NCBI GenBank assembly: GCA_023665575.1 | Contig: JAMPDQ010000003.1 | Coordinates: 24,792 to 88,791 of the forward strand | DNA from: Candidatus Amulumruptor caecigallinarius | GTDB taxonomy: Bacteria; Bacteroidota; Bacteroidia; Bacteroidales; Muribaculaceae | Length of the DNA stretch: 64,000 nt | Direction: 5' to 3' | Shown: positions 19,132-28,052 of the stretch, piece after piece | How positions within the stretch are numbered: the stretch's first letter is position 1 | Layout of the letters: the number at the start of each line of letters is the position of its first letter | Notes under the pieces: generated by a model | Seen by the model: only the letters and a program-made list of their open reading frames with translations | Database searches by the model: none | What the model was told of the DNA's origin: nothing | Program-made: the position numbers and the translations under genes

Positions 19132-19929
19132 TCACAGCAGCTTGAACGGGTCGGCATCTCCCCAGGCCGGGAATTTGGCTCTGAACATATCCAGCCGCTC
19201 GCGGCTAAGCGTGCCATAAACCAGCGTGCTGTCTTCAAGTCGCACTGAAACATCCTTCCCCTTGAAATCAAGCACAAAGGAGCTTCCGTCATATTCATAG
19301 CCGCCGGTGTCTGTTCCGCAGCAGTTTACAGCGCATACGTATGCCTCATTTTCGATGGCTCGCGCCGGCAATAATTTGTTCCATGCGTCCACACGCACTG
19401 CGGGCCAGTTTGCTACTGCAATAAGAGCGTCATACTCATTATTGACATTCCGACACCACACCGGAAAGCGAACGTCATAGCACACCACCATTGCAAGATT
19501 CCATCCACGATATCTTACGGCCATTCTGTCATATCCGCGCGAGAACACCTTTCCCTCCCCGGCCATAGTGAATAGATGTCGCTTGTCTTCAAACATTTCA
19601 TCGCCCGATGGCTCAATGAAAAATGCTCGGTTATATAGCGACCCTCCGGAATCAGCCACATAGCTGCCGCATATTGCAAAGTGATATTTTGCGGCCATTT
19701 CCTTGACAAAATCAATTGTGTGTCCGGTGTTGCGTTCTGCCATTTCTCTTACAGTCTCTTTGTCGAGTCCGGCCGGAAAACCGGTTGAGAAGGTCTCGGG
19801 GAGTATCACAAGGTCAGTTTGAGGATGCACCTGTGCAAGCATTTCCTCAACCGATTTTAGATTCTGATCCTTGTCGCCCCATTTGATATGGAGCGGAAGC
19901 AGGCATATGTGTAGGTCGTTTGATGTCAT
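19132..19929 (-). CDS. Omega-amidase, nitrilase superfamily (YafV-like)
   Basis: A 265-aa carbon-nitrogen hydrolase. The catalytic triad is visible as the Glu in VILPETFSTGFP, the Lys in FEDKRHLFTMAGE and the Cys in MVVCYDVRFPVWCRN. FEDKRHLF-x-MAGE and the FSTGF loop are typical of the YafV/Nit2 omega-amidases, which hydrolyse 2-oxoglutaramate and 2-oxosuccinamate as metabolite repair. The start at 19929 gives a 4-bp ATGA overlap with the acyltransferase stop; an upstream ATG at 19971 would overlap it by 46 bp. Confidence 0.88.
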   Translation of the reverse strand: MTSNDLHICLLPLHIKWGDKDQNLKSVEEMLAQVHPQTDLVILPETFSTGFPAGLDKETVREMAERNTGHTIDFVKEMAAKYHFAICGSYVADSGGSLYNRAFFIEPSGDEMFEDKRHLFTMAGEGKVFSRGYDRMAVRYRGWNLAMVVCYDVRFPVWCRNVNNEYDALIAVANWPAVRVDAWNKLLPARAIENEAYVCAVNCCGTDTGGYEYDGSSFVLDFKGKDVSVRLEDSTLVYGTLSRERLDMFRAKFPAWGDADPFKLL

Positions 19930-20474
19930 GATGTTAGGAATTTTTCCGGATAGCGAGCCATGGGGCCGCAATCCTTGTAATAATTTTTTACATATTGCAT
20001 GTCGCTTTGCAAATCACCTGTGGGGGTGAATTCATCGCTTATAATCACGCGCTTGCCGGAATAATCAATAATGCCCAGCTGAATCGGCACACCCGCACCG
20101 ACAGCTATGCGCAGGAAGCCGGTGCGCCACTCGGTGCGCGCACTGCGTGTGCCTTCGGGAGTGACCGCAAGGTTCATATATCTGCTTTCGCGCATCTCCT
20201 TGATTATCCGCTCTGTGAGGGTGCCTCCCGAACCTTTTGCCGGCACGGGGATGCCGCCCAGCGACTTAAGTAAATATTTCAATGGGAAGAAAAACCAGAA
20301 TTCCTTCATCAGAAAATTGGCTTTTCTTCCCAATGATTTGTATGCAATCATTCCGAGAATGAAATCAAGATTGGATGTGTGGGGAGCAACGCATATCACA
20401 CATTTGTCGCGCCTTGGCGCGGTAATCTCCACTTTCCAATCCATGGCTTTCAGAAGCCGTCCCCAAATATTCAT
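19926..20474 (-). CDS. Lysophospholipid (1-acylglycerol-3-phosphate) acyltransferase-like protein
   Basis: A 182-aa PlsC-superfamily protein. The catalytic HX4D box is APHTSNLDFILG, and the substrate box is VTPEGTRSARTEWRTGF. It is short for PlsC (usually 230-250 aa) and lacks a clear N-terminal membrane anchor, but Bacteroidetes encode such short forms. It would transfer an acyl chain to lysophosphatidate or a related acceptor at the inner membrane. It is translationally coupled to the omega-amidase downstream; the 121-aa unknown gene lies 9 bp upstream. Confidence 0.85.
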   Translation of the reverse strand: MNIWGRLLKAMDWKVEITAPRRDKCVICVAPHTSNLDFILGMIAYKSLGRKANFLMKEFWFFFPLKYLLKSLGGIPVPAKGSGGTLTERIIKEMRESRYMNLAVTPEGTRSARTEWRTGFLRIAVGAGVPIQLGIIDYSGKRVIISDEFTPTGDLQSDMQYVKNYYKDCGPMARYPEKFLTS

Positions 20475-20483
20475 CTCAGATTT

Positions 20484-20849
20484 TTATGCTTTTGCGGCGA
20501 TTTCCTTGTTACGCTGTTTTTCTTCTTCAGGCAGCGCGGCGTTGAAGAGCTTCAGCGACTCATTGATTTCTTCGTTGAATTCTGTCTCGATTTTATCGAA
20601 AAGCGCAACAAAAAATGCTTTCTTTCCCTTGCGGTATTCACCTGCATCCTCAAATGCCCGGGCGCCGCGGTCAAAATATATGTTGGCGTTGTTTTTTGCT
20701 TTGCCTACAGCGCCGAGGGCACTCTCTATTGCCTTTGCAATCTTGTCGCGGTCAGCATTCTCCACATTGTAGAAGGCTGCCACCATCTCGTCAATCACTG
20801 CTGCGCCGAGTGCGTCAACGTATTTCTTGAATTCTCTCTTGTTTGCCAT
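20484..20849 (-). CDS. Unknown small helical cytosolic protein (121 aa)
   Basis: A 121-aa protein with no signal peptide or membrane segment. It is predicted almost entirely helical and strongly charged (MANKREFKKYVDALGAAVID, FVALFDKIETEFNEEINESLK, EEEKQRNKEIAAKA). The reading frame is intact and ends 9 bp before the acyltransferase gene, so they are probably co-transcribed. I do not recognise the family. The composition could suit a small nucleic-acid-associated or stress protein, but nothing in the sequence shows it. Confidence 0.7.
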   Translation of the reverse strand: MANKREFKKYVDALGAAVIDEMVAAFYNVENADRDKIAKAIESALGAVGKAKNNANIYFDRGARAFEDAGEYRKGKKAFFVALFDKIETEFNEEINESLKLFNAALPEEEKQRNKEIAAKA

Positions 20850-20943
20850 AATTCGGGTTAGATGTTTAGTTATTTATATTAAAACAAGCTTTCGTGCCTG
20901 TGGGTTTAATCTGTTTATGAGGATGAGGAATTTAGAGGTTAGT

Positions 20944-21023
20944 TGGAGTCTGTTACATAAAAAAAAGCAAAACTCGGCTCATGCATGCTACCCTAATGTT
21001 AATTTACGGGGGATGGAGCCTTA
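20944..21023. repeat. Intergenic repeat element with both end types
   Basis: It starts ggagtctgttacataaaaaa and ends gggggatggagcctta, which are the two TIR-like ends of the dispersed family. Its interior carries ctcggctcatgcatgctacc followed by ctaatgtt, shared in inverted form with the copy at 51510-51575. The right end overlaps the rodA stop codon. Confidence 0.75.
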
Positions 21024-22490
21024 ATCCATTCTTTGTTTTCGGGAGGCATCAAGTCTCAACAGTATAAAAAGCAATATGGTGAAGCCCCATAATGAGGAGC
21101 CTCCATAGCTGAAAAAGGGGAGTGGTATGCCTATCACCGGACATAATCCAATCACCATTCCCACGTTAATGCCGAGATGAAATATCAGAATTGACACCAC
21201 ACAATAGGCGTAAACGCGTTCAAAAGGTGTGCGCTGACGCTCCGCTATTGTAATTATCCTCAGTATTAATGCCAGAAACATTGCAAGCACAATGCATGAG
21301 CCCACAAATCCTTCCTCTTCTCCGATTGTGCAGAAGATGAAGTCGGTGTGCTGCTCCGGCACATATTTCAGTTTTGTCTGAGTGCCGTTGAGGAAGCCCT
21401 TGCCTGTTATTCCTCCCGATCCGATAGCTATTTTTGATTGGTTCACATTATAGCCTGCCCCGCGAAGGTTTTCCTCTATGCCGAGTGCCACCTTGATACG
21501 CATTTGTTGATGCGCTTCAAGCACATTGCCAAACACATAATTCACGGAGAATAGAAACAATATCGACACCACGGCAAAGCCTATTGTAATCAGAAATTTC
21601 TGAATCTTGTGCCGGAACATCGCCACAGCCGTGTAGCCAATGGCGAGCGCAATGATTGAAAGAAAATATACCATACCCGGCACCGGCACTCCGCAAGCAG
21701 AAAGGATTGCCACGATAATTCCCGAACCGACAAAGCCATATATCACGTTGCGCGCTATGATGATGTCTTTGCAATAGAACAGCAACATCAACGAATATAT
21801 CAGCATTATTATCACAAACACCGTGAATTCGCCCATCGGTATGCCCAGCACTAATGGCTCGGCAAATTTCACCGCCACCACGAAAAAGGTTACGGCACAA
21901 AGCACCGAAAACAGCACAAGGCCGCTCATCCCCTCGCGATAGAGCACGAATATCAGAGATATATATACAAGCGCACTTCCCGTTTCGCGTTGTAAAAGAA
22001 TCAATATCACCGGGAGAAAGATTATGATGAGAGCCCGGAAATAGTTGCTGATCTTGGCGTTGAGAGTGAAATTATATGAGTCGAACAGCTTCGCGAGAGC
22101 TAAAGCGGTTGCAAATTTACCGAATTCGGCCGGCTGAAGACTCACTGGCCCGAACACAAGCCAGGAATGTGATCCTTTGATGTCGGGCGCCACGAATATG
22201 GTGACAAGTAATATCGCAAGCACAGCCATATAAATGGGATATGCATACACTTTGTAGATGCGATAGTCTATGATGAGAATCACCGCTCCTACCACAAGCG
22301 AAAGGCCTATCCAAAGAATCTGCTTGCCGGAGAATTCGTTAAGATCGAATAAACTCGCGTTGTCAAAATCATAGCTGGCAGCATATATGCTCACCGCGCC
22401 ACAAGCCACAAGCAATATGTATAGTATAATTGTGACCCAGTCTACCGACCGAAAAGTGGATGTGCCCACATCATTTGTTCTTGCTTCCAC
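21021..22490 (-). CDS. rodA: Rod-shape-determining SEDS peptidoglycan glycosyltransferase RodA
   Basis: A 489-aa polytopic membrane protein with about ten hydrophobic segments. It polymerises lipid II into glycan strands for cell elongation together with PBP2. SEDS signatures are GPVSLQPAEFGKFATALALAK, QRETGSALVY, LKYVPEQHTDFIFCTIGEEEGFVG (carrying the catalytic Asp region) and GLCPVIGIPLPFFSYGGSS. It is longer than E. coli RodA, with an extra loop in the middle, as is usual in Bacteroidales. Its start overlaps mrdA by 20 bp at the end of the mre operon. Confidence 0.95.
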   Translation of the reverse strand: MEARTNDVGTSTFRSVDWVTIILYILLVACGAVSIYAASYDFDNASLFDLNEFSGKQILWIGLSLVVGAVILIIDYRIYKVYAYPIYMAVLAILLVTIFVAPDIKGSHSWLVFGPVSLQPAEFGKFATALALAKLFDSYNFTLNAKISNYFRALIIIFLPVILILLQRETGSALVYISLIFVLYREGMSGLVLFSVLCAVTFFVVAVKFAEPLVLGIPMGEFTVFVIIMLIYSLMLLFYCKDIIIARNVIYGFVGSGIIVAILSACGVPVPGMVYFLSIIALAIGYTAVAMFRHKIQKFLITIGFAVVSILFLFSVNYVFGNVLEAHQQMRIKVALGIEENLRGAGYNVNQSKIAIGSGGITGKGFLNGTQTKLKYVPEQHTDFIFCTIGEEEGFVGSCIVLAMFLALILRIITIAERQRTPFERVYAYCVVSILIFHLGINVGMVIGLCPVIGIPLPFFSYGGSSLWGFTILLFILLRLDASRKQRMD

Positions 22491-24339
22491 TTGCAGAGGC
22501 GATTGTATGCGAGTTTAACATTCTTTCTTCTATTCCCTTACGCGAGGAGCTTATCTCCCCGTTGAGATATTTCTCTATAATAAGCGAGCCTATGGGCACC
22601 CCGAATGTGGCGCCGAAGCCTGCATTCTCCACATATACCGACACTGCGATTTTTGGTTTGTGATATGGCGCAAAACCCATAAACACGGAGTGGTCGCGGC
22701 CATGCGGATTCTGGGCAGTTCCGGTTTTGCCGCACACTTCAAGCCCGGGAATGTTGGCCGTGCGGCATGTGCCGCCGGTCACAGCCATGCGCATCCCTTC
22801 AGCTATCTGCTCATAATGCTTGCGACTGATTTGCGGCTTGTGTCTCTCCCGATATTTTTTGTCAATCACACTGTCTTCTATTGACTTTACAACATGAGGA
22901 GTGTAGAAATAGCCGCGGTTGGCAATCGTGGCTCCCAGATTGGCTATCTGAAGAGGTGTGGCCAATATTTCACCTTGACCGATTGATATGGAGATTACGG
23001 AATTTGCCGACCAATTTGCACCGCGAAACGAAGTGCTGTAAAAGTCGGCGTTGGGAATAAAGCCCCTCTTCTCATGGGGGAGGTCAACTCCGAGACGGTA
23101 ACCATATCCCATTTGCACCATATAGTCTTTCCATTTGTTCAGCTGGTTGCCGGGTTTTGTTCCTCGCTTGTCTACCATGTTTTTGAATCCCCAGCAGAAA
23201 TAGGCGTTGCAGGAGGTCTGGAGCGCCGGCTTCAATGGAATAGGTGAGCCATGACCGTGGCATCCCACACGCAGACCGTTGACATATCCGTGATAACAGG
23301 GATATGCTGTTGATGGTGTGATTACCCCTTCCTGCAGAAAAATAAGTCCTTGCGTTGGTTTGAATGTGGAGCCGGGAGGATAACAGCCCTGTATAGAACG
23401 GTCAAAAAGCGGCTGCATCGGATCGCGCACCAGCTCGGCGTAATGCTTGCCACGCTCACGGCCAACAAGCAGCGAAGGATCATAATTGGGGGAAGTGACG
23501 AGGCACAGAATCTCTCCGGTTTCAGGCTCTATAGCTACAATCGCACCTTTTTTTCCAACCATCAGCCGCTCGCCATATTCCTGCAGCTCCATGTCGATTG
23601 AGAGTGTGAGATTATGTCCTGACACAGGGGCAACATCGTGAATGCCATCTTCATATTTTCCTTTGATTCTGCCGTAAGCATCTTTCATCAGAATCTCTTC
23701 ACCCTTGCGGCCACGTAGCGCCTTCTCATAGCTCTTCTCCACGCCAAGGTCACCCGTATAATCTCCGGCACGATAATAGGCATCGTTTTTTACATCCTCG
23801 GCCGACACTTCCCGAATGTTGCCGAGCACATTCGCACCGGAGTGGTAGCCATATTCGCGCACTGTGCGTTTCTGAATGAAAAATCCCGGCAGCAGATATA
23901 GTTTCTCCTGAAGTTTGCCATAATCCTCCTGCGAAAGGTGTGATATGAGCTTCTGAGGGGTATACGCGGAATATCCGGGATTTTTGCGCGTATCCTTCAT
24001 GTCACGCCATTTTTCTTTCAGCTGCTCTTTGGTGATATCAAGCGAGTTGCACAACATCAACGTGTCGAAATCTCCCACATCTTTGGGGATTATCATCACA
24101 TCATAAGCCGGCTTGTTAAACACCACAAGCCGCCCCTCGCGGTCGTATACCAAACCGCGTGCCGGATATATCACCCTGCGAAGAAAGGCATTGCTGTCGG
24201 CGCTCTCCTTATATTTATTGTCTCCCACCTGAAGACCAAAAAGGCGCACCACATATATCAGCACAATCAGCGTGATGAAACCGCCAATCACATATTTTCT
24301 TTTCTCTAAACTATAGTCTTTTCTCACGATTTGTGACAA
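22471..24339 (-). CDS. mrdA: Penicillin-binding protein 2 (elongation transpeptidase)
   Basis: A 622-aa class B PBP with one N-terminal membrane helix (about residues 17-36), a dimerisation/pedestal domain starting NAFLRRVIYPARGLVYDR and a C-terminal transpeptidase domain. Active-site motifs are S324-x-x-K327 (PPGSTFKPTQ), S376-C-N378 (QTSCNAYF) and K538-T-G540 (CGKTGTAQNPHG). It crosslinks new peptidoglycan in the periplasm and works with RodA, whose gene overlaps it. It overlaps mreD by 29 bp. Confidence 0.96.
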   Translation of the reverse strand: MSQIVRKDYSLEKRKYVIGGFITLIVLIYVVRLFGLQVGDNKYKESADSNAFLRRVIYPARGLVYDREGRLVVFNKPAYDVMIIPKDVGDFDTLMLCNSLDITKEQLKEKWRDMKDTRKNPGYSAYTPQKLISHLSQEDYGKLQEKLYLLPGFFIQKRTVREYGYHSGANVLGNIREVSAEDVKNDAYYRAGDYTGDLGVEKSYEKALRGRKGEEILMKDAYGRIKGKYEDGIHDVAPVSGHNLTLSIDMELQEYGERLMVGKKGAIVAIEPETGEILCLVTSPNYDPSLLVGRERGKHYAELVRDPMQPLFDRSIQGCYPPGSTFKPTQGLIFLQEGVITPSTAYPCYHGYVNGLRVGCHGHGSPIPLKPALQTSCNAYFCWGFKNMVDKRGTKPGNQLNKWKDYMVQMGYGYRLGVDLPHEKRGFIPNADFYSTSFRGANWSANSVISISIGQGEILATPLQIANLGATIANRGYFYTPHVVKSIEDSVIDKKYRERHKPQISRKHYEQIAEGMRMAVTGGTCRTANIPGLEVCGKTGTAQNPHGRDHSVFMGFAPYHKPKIAVSVYVENAGFGATFGVPIGSLIIEKYLNGEISSSRKGIEERMLNSHTIASASGSKNK

Positions 24340-24832
24340 TTAGGCTGTCTATTCCCAACAAAACCAGAAATGTCAATGCGGCGCTTAATGCCGACATTAT
24401 CACTATCTCTTTAACGTCGGCAAAGTTGAAATATTCTATTGTAAAAGCAAGAGTGCAATATAATGCCGACATGGTGAACATATATTTGCCATATATAGCA
24501 AATCCTAATGAACTCAATGATGGCGACACCTCTTTGGTGCGGTCATCGCGCGGCACGTATGCATAAAATGCGGGACGCTTCAACATAGCGAGCAGTGTGC
24601 ATGACAATGAATTCACTCCGGGAGTGTCGGAGAAAATGTCAACCGTCAGACCTGCAAAAAATGCCCAGGTCAGCAGCCAGCCCGTGCTTAAACTCATCGG
24701 TAATCTTATTATCACATATATAAACACGAATGCCATGGCCACATTAAAGAGCATAATGTGATTGCATACAAGCACCTGTACGGCCAGAAGCACCATCAGA
24801 ATAAATAAATTGCCTGTTATCTCCTTACTCAT
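24311..24832 (-). CDS. mreD: Rod shape-determining protein MreD
   Basis: A 173-aa hydrophobic protein with about five to six predicted membrane helices (LFILMVLLAVQVLVCNHIML, MSLSTGWLLTWAFFAGLTVDIFSD). Primary sequence is poorly conserved in this family, but FFAGLTVDIFSDTPGVNSLS is typical and the position between mreC and mrdA is decisive. It overlaps mreC by 4 bp. Confidence 0.9.
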   Translation of the reverse strand: MSKEITGNLFILMVLLAVQVLVCNHIMLFNVAMAFVFIYVIIRLPMSLSTGWLLTWAFFAGLTVDIFSDTPGVNSLSCTLLAMLKRPAFYAYVPRDDRTKEVSPSLSSLGFAIYGKYMFTMSALYCTLAFTIEYFNFADVKEIVIMSALSAALTFLVLLGIDSLIVTNREKRL

Positions 24833-25698
24833 GATTCGTGCGGATTACTCTTTGAGTCGGTGGCAGTGTCGAATGTGGCCAATGAATCAATCTCCTCTTT
24901 ATATATATCTTTTATCACCCTTACAGTGGATAGCGCCCTGAAATCTGACAGCAGTCTAACCTTGAAAGAGAAAAAACTGTCATCGCGATTATGCACCCTG
25001 TTAAGCACCACTCCCACCGGAATGCCCTCCGGGAATGTGGTGGAATATCCGCTGGTCACAATGGTGTCGCCTGTCTGATATTTTGCATGGCGCGGAATCT
25101 CTTCCACATACGCAATCGTAGGGTCGTTGCCCTTCCACGACAATGAGCCGATATAGGGTGTTCCCTTGAGCTTCACGCTGAAATGCTGGGTTTCGTTGAG
25201 CGCTGATATCACACGCGACATGTGGCTGCCCGAAACATTCACTATTCCCACAACACCATTTTGGTCGACAACTCCCATTCCGGGCTTCACGCCATCTTTC
25301 AAGCCACGGTTGATTGTAAAAAAGTTTCTGGCGTGCCGCGTATTGTTGTTAATCACCGCTGCCGACACATAATCAAAACGTTTGCGGTCGGTGATTCCTG
25401 ATACGGTGTCTTGCAAAAGTGTCTTGTATCCGGCAATCTCGTTTTTCAAATTCAGAACTTCATTCTGAAGCCGGGCGTTGCTGGCCTGAAGGCTTTTGTT
25501 GATACTCTTAAGGTGAAAATATCCGGTCACTTCCGACCATGCACCATACACACCGCCGCTCACGGCATTGGCGGATGTGAGATAGACCGACTGCCGGTAT
25601 CTGTTATTGTTTACCAGCAGCGCTATGCTCACAAGTGTATAAAACGCAAACAGAAACCACTTGCTGTATCTGATTATGAAGTGTAGAAGATTTCTCAT
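24829..25698 (-). CDS. mreC: Rod shape-determining protein MreC
   Basis: A 289-aa bitopic protein with an N-terminal membrane anchor (WFLFAFYTLVSIALLVNN), a coiled-coil (about residues 62-95, LQASNARLQNEVLNLKNEI) and two beta-barrel subdomains. These include INRGLKDGVKPGMGVVDQNGVVGIV and TGDTIVTSGYSTTFPEGIPVGVV, both characteristic of MreC. It links cytoplasmic MreB filaments to PBP2 in the periplasm. It lies 48 bp after mreB and overlaps mreD by 4 bp. Confidence 0.95.
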   Translation of the reverse strand: MRNLLHFIIRYSKWFLFAFYTLVSIALLVNNNRYRQSVYLTSANAVSGGVYGAWSEVTGYFHLKSINKSLQASNARLQNEVLNLKNEIAGYKTLLQDTVSGITDRKRFDYVSAAVINNNTRHARNFFTINRGLKDGVKPGMGVVDQNGVVGIVNVSGSHMSRVISALNETQHFSVKLKGTPYIGSLSWKGNDPTIAYVEEIPRHAKYQTGDTIVTSGYSTTFPEGIPVGVVLNRVHNRDDSFFSFKVRLLSDFRALSTVRVIKDIYKEEIDSLATFDTATDSKSNPHES

Positions 25699-25746
25699 CT
25701 GAGGCTTGTTTGTCCCGTTGCTTATTTTGTCGGGATGCGCCCGGTG

Positions 25747-26766
25747 TTATCGAATCAGGAATGAGAATCTGTTGATGTTTTTCAATGCCACTCCCGTGCC
25801 TTTTGCAACTGCGTGCAGCGGATCGTCGGCAATCTTGAAGTCTATGCGAATCTTGTCGGAGAATCTTTTTGCAAGTCCGCGCAACAGCGCACCTCCACCG
25901 GCAAGATAGATGCCGTTTCTCACGATGTCTGCATAAAGTTCGGGAGGGGTCTGCTCCAATGCCGCCAATATCGCAGTCTCCATCTTGTTGATTGATTTCT
26001 CAATGCAATGGGAGATTTCCTCATGTGTCACAGGTACTTCCATCGGGAGAGAAGTCATGCGGTTGGGACCGCACACCACAAAGGGTTCAGGCGGATTCTC
26101 CAGATTTGGAAGTGCAGAACCCACATTGATTTTGATGCGTTCCGCCATTGTGGTGCCCACTTTGAGATTATGCACACGACCCATGTGCTCCTGAATATCG
26201 GCTGTCAGATCGTTGCCCGCTATGCGGATACTCTTGTTGCTGACAATGCCGCCAAGAGAAATCACTGCAATCTCTGTGCTGCCTCCACCTATGTCTACAA
26301 TCATATTGCCTTCGGGCGCCTCCACATCAAGACCGATGCCGAGCGCAGCCGCCATAGGCTCATAAATCATATATACGTCTCGGCCACCGGCATGCTCGCT
26401 CGAGTCGCGCACGGCGCGAATCTCAACCTCAGTGGAGCCGGATGGAATGCACACCACCATGCGAAGCGAGGGTGAGAACCAGCGACGCTTCGAACTGACC
26501 ATCTTCACCATGCCGCGTATCATCTGCTCGGCGGCATTGAAATCGGCTATCACACCGTCGCGTAGCGGACGAATCGTGCGGATTCCCGGTGATTCTTTCC
26601 CCTCCATCTGATGTGCTTTTGTGCCTACTGCCAACAATTTGTCAGTCTTGTTCTCTATTGCCACTACACTCGGCTCGTCGACAACTATCTTGTCATTATG
26701 TATGATGATGGAGTTGGCGGTGCCAAGATCCATCGCTATCTCTTGTGTGAATGAAAAAAGTCCCAT
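25747..26766 (-). CDS. mreB: Rod shape-determining actin homologue MreB
   Basis: A 339-aa bacterial actin. Nucleotide-binding motifs are MDLGTANS (phosphate 1), MIVDIGGGSTEIAVISLGG (phosphate 2) and IYLAGGGALLRGL (adenosine). EPMAAALGIGLDV is also diagnostic. I chose the ATG at 26766 (MGLFSFTQEIAMDLG), the usual family start; an upstream ATG at 26802 would add 12 residues. It forms membrane-associated filaments that direct wall synthesis, and is the first gene of the mreBCD-mrdA-rodA operon. Confidence 0.96.
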   Translation of the reverse strand: MGLFSFTQEIAMDLGTANSIIIHNDKIVVDEPSVVAIENKTDKLLAVGTKAHQMEGKESPGIRTIRPLRDGVIADFNAAEQMIRGMVKMVSSKRRWFSPSLRMVVCIPSGSTEVEIRAVRDSSEHAGGRDVYMIYEPMAAALGIGLDVEAPEGNMIVDIGGGSTEIAVISLGGIVSNKSIRIAGNDLTADIQEHMGRVHNLKVGTTMAERIKINVGSALPNLENPPEPFVVCGPNRMTSLPMEVPVTHEEISHCIEKSINKMETAILAALEQTPPELYADIVRNGIYLAGGGALLRGLAKRFSDKIRIDFKIADDPLHAVAKGTGVALKNINRFSFLIR

Positions 26767-26888
26767 TATTTTTATCAGTTGTTCAATCAGCTGTTTTGCC
26801 ATCCGCTCCTTTCTCTTTGAAAAATGTGCAATTTTTACATGTTCTGTAAAAAATTCGCTTCAATCAATGCTTCCGGCAAACATTTCTG

Positions 26889-26896
26889 CAAATTTA
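26889..26896 (-). promoter_or_regulatory. Candidate -7 box for the mre operon
   Basis: TAAATTTG on the minus strand matches TAnnTTTG; no well-spaced -33 TTTG is seen. The leader to the mreB ATG at 26766 would be about 115 nt. Confidence 0.4.
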
Positions 26897-26961
26897 ATAC
26901 TTTTTTCCGACAAATTTTACATGCGCAATTATTTTTCCATGAAATTTTCATCGAATGCCCG

Positions 26962-26997
26962 TTTGTTGGGATTCCCGGATAATTTTTATTATTTTTG
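26962..26997 (+). promoter_or_regulatory. Candidate promoter for the CPBP protease-holA unit
   Basis: TATTTTTG (26990-26997) matches TAnnTTTG. A GTTTGTTG tract at 26961-26968 offers a TTG at 21-bp spacing or a TTTG at 24 bp. Transcription from about 27004 would carry the whole 9-bp repeat array as its leader. Confidence 0.5.
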
Positions 26998-27018
26998 TTA
27001 GAAAATGAGGAATCAGCG

Positions 27019-27153
27019 ATAATAGTGATAGTAACCATAATAACTGTAATAACTACTATAACTACTATAACTACAATAACTACAATAACTGTAATTACTA
27101 CAATAACTGTAATTACTACAATGACAATTATGACAATAATGACAATTATTGAG
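27019..27153. repeat. 9-bp tandem array upstream of the CPBP gene
   Basis: About fifteen degenerate units related to TAACTACWA (taactacta, taactacaa, taactgtaa, ttactacaa, tgacaatta) run to within 15 bp of the ATG at 27168. Hydrophobic open frames through it on the minus strand (VIVVITVIVV) are by-products of the repeat. No gene lies in 26767-27167. Confidence 0.85.
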
Positions 27154-27167
27154 TCCATCCCACTGAT

Positions 27168-28052
27168 ATGATGAAACGAATTCTGATTCTTCTGGCGAGT
27201 TTTGTTGTGATGTTTTTTCTCACCGCTCTCGCATCAGCATTTTTCACCATGGCGTTTGGCCCGGGGCGTAATTGCTACATCGCTGTTTCTGCAGCGCAAG
27301 GTGTATTGGCGTTTATAATTCCGGCCTGGATCACCGCGCGCATCACGTCGCAAAATCCCATCGCATATCTCGGTCTGGACAGCCCGCTGTGTTTTCGCGG
27401 GATTCTGTGCGTGGTAATGCTTTTTATACTGGCAATGCCATTTCTGAATGCTGTGGTCAATTGGAACGCCGCACTTACTCTTCCGGATGCCCTTTCGAGT
27501 CTCGAGGAGTGGATGCGTACAAGCGAATCCGGAGCAGCGGAAATCACTGATATAATTCTGAACGATTCTTCTGTGTGGGGATTGATTTCCGGCCTGCTTG
27601 TGGTCGGATGTCTCACAGGCATTGCTGAAGAGGCTTTTTTCAGAGCCGGTTTGCAGAAATGTTTCACATCTTCAGGTATGAATCATCACTCGGCGATATG
27701 GATTGCCGCCTTTATTTTTTCCGCCATTCATTTCCAGTTTTTCGGCTTTGTGCCGCGTTTGCTGCTCGGTGCAATTTTCGGCTATATATATTGGTATTCA
27801 AATTCTTTATGGCTATCGGCATTTGCCCACGCGCTCAATAACTCTGTAGTGGTGGTGTCAGCATGGCTGTTGGCTCGCGGCGAGATTTCCGAAACGCTTG
27901 AAGATTATATCACTAATTCCCCCCATGCAGGGACAATCGAACTGATCAGCGCAGTTCTGACTGCTCTCTTCTTTGCCTTCTTCTTCAAAAGATTGATATC
28001 AAAATTGAAAAACAAACCCAATGAAACCGACACTAAATCCTTTGTCAAATGA
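27168..28052 (+). CDS. CPBP-family intramembrane glutamic endopeptidase
   Basis: A 294-aa polytopic membrane protein with about eight hydrophobic segments. The ABI/CPBP motifs are E154-E155-x-x-x-R159 (GIAEEAFFRAGLQ), F-x-x-x-H in FIFSAIHFQFFG, and the third motif AFAHALNNSVVV. The family cleaves within the membrane (Rce1-like) and its bacterial roles are poorly defined. It overlaps holA by 4 bp. Its leader is a 9-bp repeat array. Confidence 0.9.
   Translation: MMKRILILLASFVVMFFLTALASAFFTMAFGPGRNCYIAVSAAQGVLAFIIPAWITARITSQNPIAYLGLDSPLCFRGILCVVMLFILAMPFLNAVVNWNAALTLPDALSSLEEWMRTSESGAAEITDIILNDSSVWGLISGLLVVGCLTGIAEEAFFRAGLQKCFTSSGMNHHSAIWIAAFIFSAIHFQFFGFVPRLLLGAIFGYIYWYSNSLWLSAFAHALNNSVVVVSAWLLARGEISETLEDYITNSPHAGTIELISAVLTALFFAFFFKRLISKLKNKPNETDTKSFVK

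Noticed and set aside
26835-27158. A Val/Ile-rich 107-codon minus-strand frame resembling a membrane protein
   Set aside because: Its hydrophobic part is only the translation of the 9-bp repeat array.
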